Positions 60,848-64,000 of a stretch of DNA of 64,000 nt are shown in pieces (the stretch's first letter is position 1; every line of letters starts with the position of its first letter). The position numbers and the translations under genes are program-made. Source of the stretch: Desmonostoc muscorum LEGE 12446 (GTDB lineage Bacteria; Cyanobacteriota; Cyanobacteriia; Cyanobacteriales; Nostocaceae); NCBI RefSeq assembly GCF_015207005.2, contig NZ_JADEXS020000001.1, forward strand, positions 4,712,001 to 4,776,000, in the 5' to 3' direction. The notes under the pieces are model-generated. The model searched no databases. It was not told the DNA's origin and saw nothing but the letters and a program-made list of their open reading frames with translations.

Positions 60848-63800
60848 GGTGCAGCAGGAACTGTGGATGGTACACCAACTCCAGTGGGTGGACTATCTGG
60901 TGTCACCTACGATGCTGTTAACAACCGTTACTACGCTATCTCTGATGCTCGTTCTGATACCAACGGTCTGGCTCGCTTGTATACTTTCACTGCTGGTACG
61001 GAGGTAACTTTTACCAATGTTACACCCCTCAAAGATAGCACGGGCAACTTTTTTACAGCTTTTAGCCTTGACCCAGAAGGCATTGCCTTAACTAACAACG
61101 GTACTGTTTTCATCTCTTCAGAAGGCGAAGTTAGACCGGATTTGGGTGCAAGTCGCGTTAGCAATCCCTTTATTAAAGAGTTTTCGCTGACTACAGGTCA
61201 AGAATTGCGATCGCTCCTGATCCCCACCAAGTTTTTACCAGTAGTTCAGGATACCAACAACAACAGTATTGTAGATGCAGGTGATACGCAAACATCAGGC
61301 GTTTACAATAACTTGGCATTTGAAAGCCTCACCATCACACCCGACCAAAAAACCCTATTCACCGCCACTGAAAACGCCCTCTTCCAAGATGGCTTAAAGG
61401 CTTCACTCGCCAGTGGTAGCCGTTCCCGGATTCTGCAATACAATTTGGTGACTGGACAACCAGAAAAAGAATACCTCTATATTACAGATGCGATCGCCGA
61501 AGCACCAAACCCCAGCACAGGTTCTGCTGACAATGGTTTAGTAGATTTACTGGCAATAGATAATCGTGGCACATTACTGGCCTTAGAACGTTCCTTTGCA
61601 CAAGGCGTAGGTAACACCATCAAAATTTACGAAGTTTCTTTGCAAGGTGCAACGGACATTAGTTTCTACAATTCTCTCAATAATTTAAGTGCTGAACAAC
61701 TAGCTACCATCGCACCTGCTCAAAAGCGGCTGGTGTTGAATTTAAATGACCTGGATCTGCCTAACGGTACAGATAACATTGAGGGTATCGCTTTTGGCCC
61801 CAAACTAGCAGACGGTCGTCAGTCAATTGTGCTAGTGAGTGACAACAACTTCAACAACAACCAATTTACCCAAATCCTCACCTTGGGTGCAGACTTGGTT
61901 CCCACCGCTGCACCCACAGTAGAAACCCGCCCTGATTTGTTGGACGATGACACGCTTCCAGTGGATCAACGTGGCGATGCTGACGATCCTGCCATCTATG
62001 TTAATGCTACGAATTCCGCTGATAGTCTAGTACTTACCTCAGTGAAAAATGCCGGACTGCGGGTTTATGATTTGTCTGGTAATTTGCTGCAAACAGTGAA
62101 TCCTGGTGGTATTCGCTACAACAACATTGATTTGCAATACGGTTTTAAATTAGGCAATCAATCGATAGATATTGCGGTAGCTAGCGATCGCCAAAATGAT
62201 AAACTAGCAATCTTCAAAATTAATCCCAACCCCACCACCCCTGGACAATACCTAGAAAACATTACCGACAGCAGTATCGGGACTCTCTTCCAAGGGCTAC
62301 CTTTTGCAGAACCTTATTCCTCATCTTCTCGCAGTGCTTACGGGTTGGCATTGTACCGGAGTCCCATCACCAATGATTACTACGTCTTTGTCAATCGCCG
62401 GGAAACTGGAGATGTGGCTCAGTATAAACTGATTGACAAAGGTAATGGCAAAATTGGTATTGAACGAGTACGAGAATTTACTGTACCGACAATTGGCGAT
62501 CGTGAACCCCAAACTGAGGGTATGGTGGTAGACCAGGAAACTGGCTTCCTCTACATTGGACAGGAAGATATTGGTATTTGGAAGTTCCAAGCAGAACCAA
62601 ACGGTGGCACCACTGGCAAGTTAATTGACAAAGTTAAAGACTTGGGCGGTACTCACCTCACCAACGATGTAGAAGGGCTGACCATTTATTACGGTAAAAA
62701 TGGCACAGGCTACTTACTAGCATCCAGCCAAGGCGATAACACCTTTGTTGCCTACACCCGTGAAGGTAATAACGAATACGTGGGTAATTTTGCCGTTGGT
62801 AACAACGGGACAATTGACAGTGTACAAGAGTCAGACGGTGCAGATGTCATTAACGTCCCGCTGGGGCCTAACTTCCCATTTGGTTTATTTGTCACCCAAG
62901 ATGGCTCCAATGAACCTGGGACAATAGTTAGTGATGAAGGTGAAGAAGAAAATATCAGTTCTAACTTCAAGCTAGTGCCGTGGGAAAATATTGCTAACGC
63001 CTTGCCCAATCCTTTAACTATCGATACCACTAGTTACGATCCCCGCAATCCTGTTGCTCAACCCAAGCTGACGATTTATGAATTTGAAAATTTACCCAAG
63101 TTAGGTACAACCTCCAAGGGTGAAGATATTTTCTTGGGTGGTTTTTCTGGGTTGTATTTCCAAGGCGTTGCAGCAAATGGCAACTTGAAGTTTGTCACCC
63201 ACACAGATAGGGGACCCAATGGAGAACCTGATGGTGTCAAAAGACCATTTTTCTTACCCGACTTCCAGCCAGAAATAGTCAGCTTTGAACTCAACCGCAC
63301 CACAGGCGAAATCACCATCACCAAGAGAACAGGATTATTCCGCCAAGATGGAACGACGCCATTAACGGGACTACCTAACCTGCAAGCTGTAGGAAACGGT
63401 TTAGCCTACACAGATGAAATTGCCGTAGACTTAGACAACAATATTTTAGCTAACGATCCTTTGGGTGCAGACTTAGAGGGAATTGTAGTTGCCAAAAATG
63501 GTGATTACTGGATGGTGGATGAATATCGTCCCGCCATTTACCACTTTGATAGTAATGGTAAGCTGATTGAGCGCTTTATCCCTCAAGGAACTGCCACTGC
63601 ACCCAACCCAGACCAACCAGCCGGAACTTTTGGTACTGAGATATTGCCAGCGGTTTATGCCCAACGCCGCAATAACCGAGGATTTGAAGCTGTGGCATTG
63701 GAGGGTAATAAATTATATGCCTTTATTCAGAGTCCAATTGATAATCCGGATGTCGCTAATGACGCAACCTCCAAAGCTTCTCTCAACCTGCGAATTTTGG

Positions 63801-64000
63801 AGTTTGATATTGTCACCAAGCAGGTAACAGGAGAGTATTTATATCGCTTAGAAGGTCTACCGGCAACTGATAAGATTGGCGATGCAGTTTCCTTGGGTAA
63901 GGGCAAATTTGCAGTAGTTGAGCGAGATGACAATGGTACATCTGCTGGCAATAAATTAATTTACCAAATTGATTTAGCCGGGGCGACCAACATCAACAAT
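60848..64000 (+). CDS. 3' part of the split gene: phytase/esterase-like beta-propellers (runs off window)
   Basis: 1051 codons open to the last base; the gene continues beyond. First an esterase-like phytase-family propeller (GAAGTVDGTPTPVGGLSGVTYDAVNNRYYAISDARSD, to ~61900), then a beta-propeller 3-phytase domain (from DQRGDADDPAIYVNA; GLRVYDLSGN, NNIDLQYGF, IAVASDRQNDKLAIF, VEGLTIYY, to ~62990), then a second esterase-like propeller (FLGGFSGLYFQG..., AVDLDNNILANDPLGADLEGI). Beta-propeller phytases release phosphate from inositol phosphates with Ca2+. Without a start of its own this half is probably not translated after the IS insertion, unless an internal start or IS read-through serves. 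Confidence 0.85.

Overview
The window is chromosomal DNA of a filamentous, most likely heterocyst-forming cyanobacterium of the Nostoc/Anabaena type. The evidence is many GCGATCGC (HIP1) octamers, abundant short tandem repeats (GGGGACT-type heptamers, CTCATCTCC-type nonamers), many small palindromic/MITE-like elements, and cyanobacterial families (DUF4058, DUF1400, Uma2, RTX and FHA exoproteins, CHAT-TPR, SLH-GHL10, FurB/Zur-like regulator). No rRNA, tRNA or CRISPR array was recognised.

Layout. 0-9 kb: the 3' end of a ubiD gene, then a repeat-rich accessory stretch with nested miniature elements, gene remnants (TauD-like, Rpn-like), an SH3b protein, a DUF4058 protein, a solitary IS1595-type zinc-ribbon/HTH protein whose start codon lies inside a perfect inverted repeat, two coiled-coil proteins, a possible phycobiliprotein-fold protein and a PD-(D/E)XK-TPR fusion. 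9-17 kb: a Zn/Cd-type P1B ATPase with a His-rich N-terminus and an upstream Zur-box-like palindrome, a secreted unknown, a lipoxygenase and a Rieske oxygenase. 17-23 kb: housekeeping genes purS-purQ, a Zur-like Fur protein, an NfeD/SPFH pair and a PP2C phosphatase. 23-34 kb: surface and secreted proteins, all on the minus strand (RTX protein, CHAT-TPR protein coupled to an FHA-type exoprotein, SLH-GHL10 hydrolase). 34-44 kb: a stress-like set (HdeD, a MazEF-type pair, Uma2, an operon of DUF5132 protein, P2-type ATPase and divergent MetK-like protein, then PPOX and ChaB). 44.7-54 kb: a methyltransferase, a haem-oxygenase-like di-iron protein, ftsI with an FtsL-like gene upstream, a small lipoprotein and glgB. 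54-64 kb: a phosphorus-scavenging exoenzyme cluster with a phosphatase remnant, a NucH-type RTX nuclease, and a giant nuclease-phytase gene split by an IS5-family element and running off the window end.

The most unusual unit is the minus-strand operon at 37.7-42.6 kb. Its MetK paralogue keeps the ATP/phosphate-binding signatures, but the acidic residues that bind methionine in the known enzyme are replaced (Glu to Arg57, Asp to His247), and it sits behind a P-type ATPase rather than among housekeeping genes. Other strong points are the triple-nested palindrome/MITE structure at 0.85-1.3 kb, miniature elements that share a plan of terminal repeats around a perfect central palindrome, the start-codon hairpin at 3.8 kb, and the 1-nt translational coupling of an FHA exoprotein to a CHAT protease-like protein.
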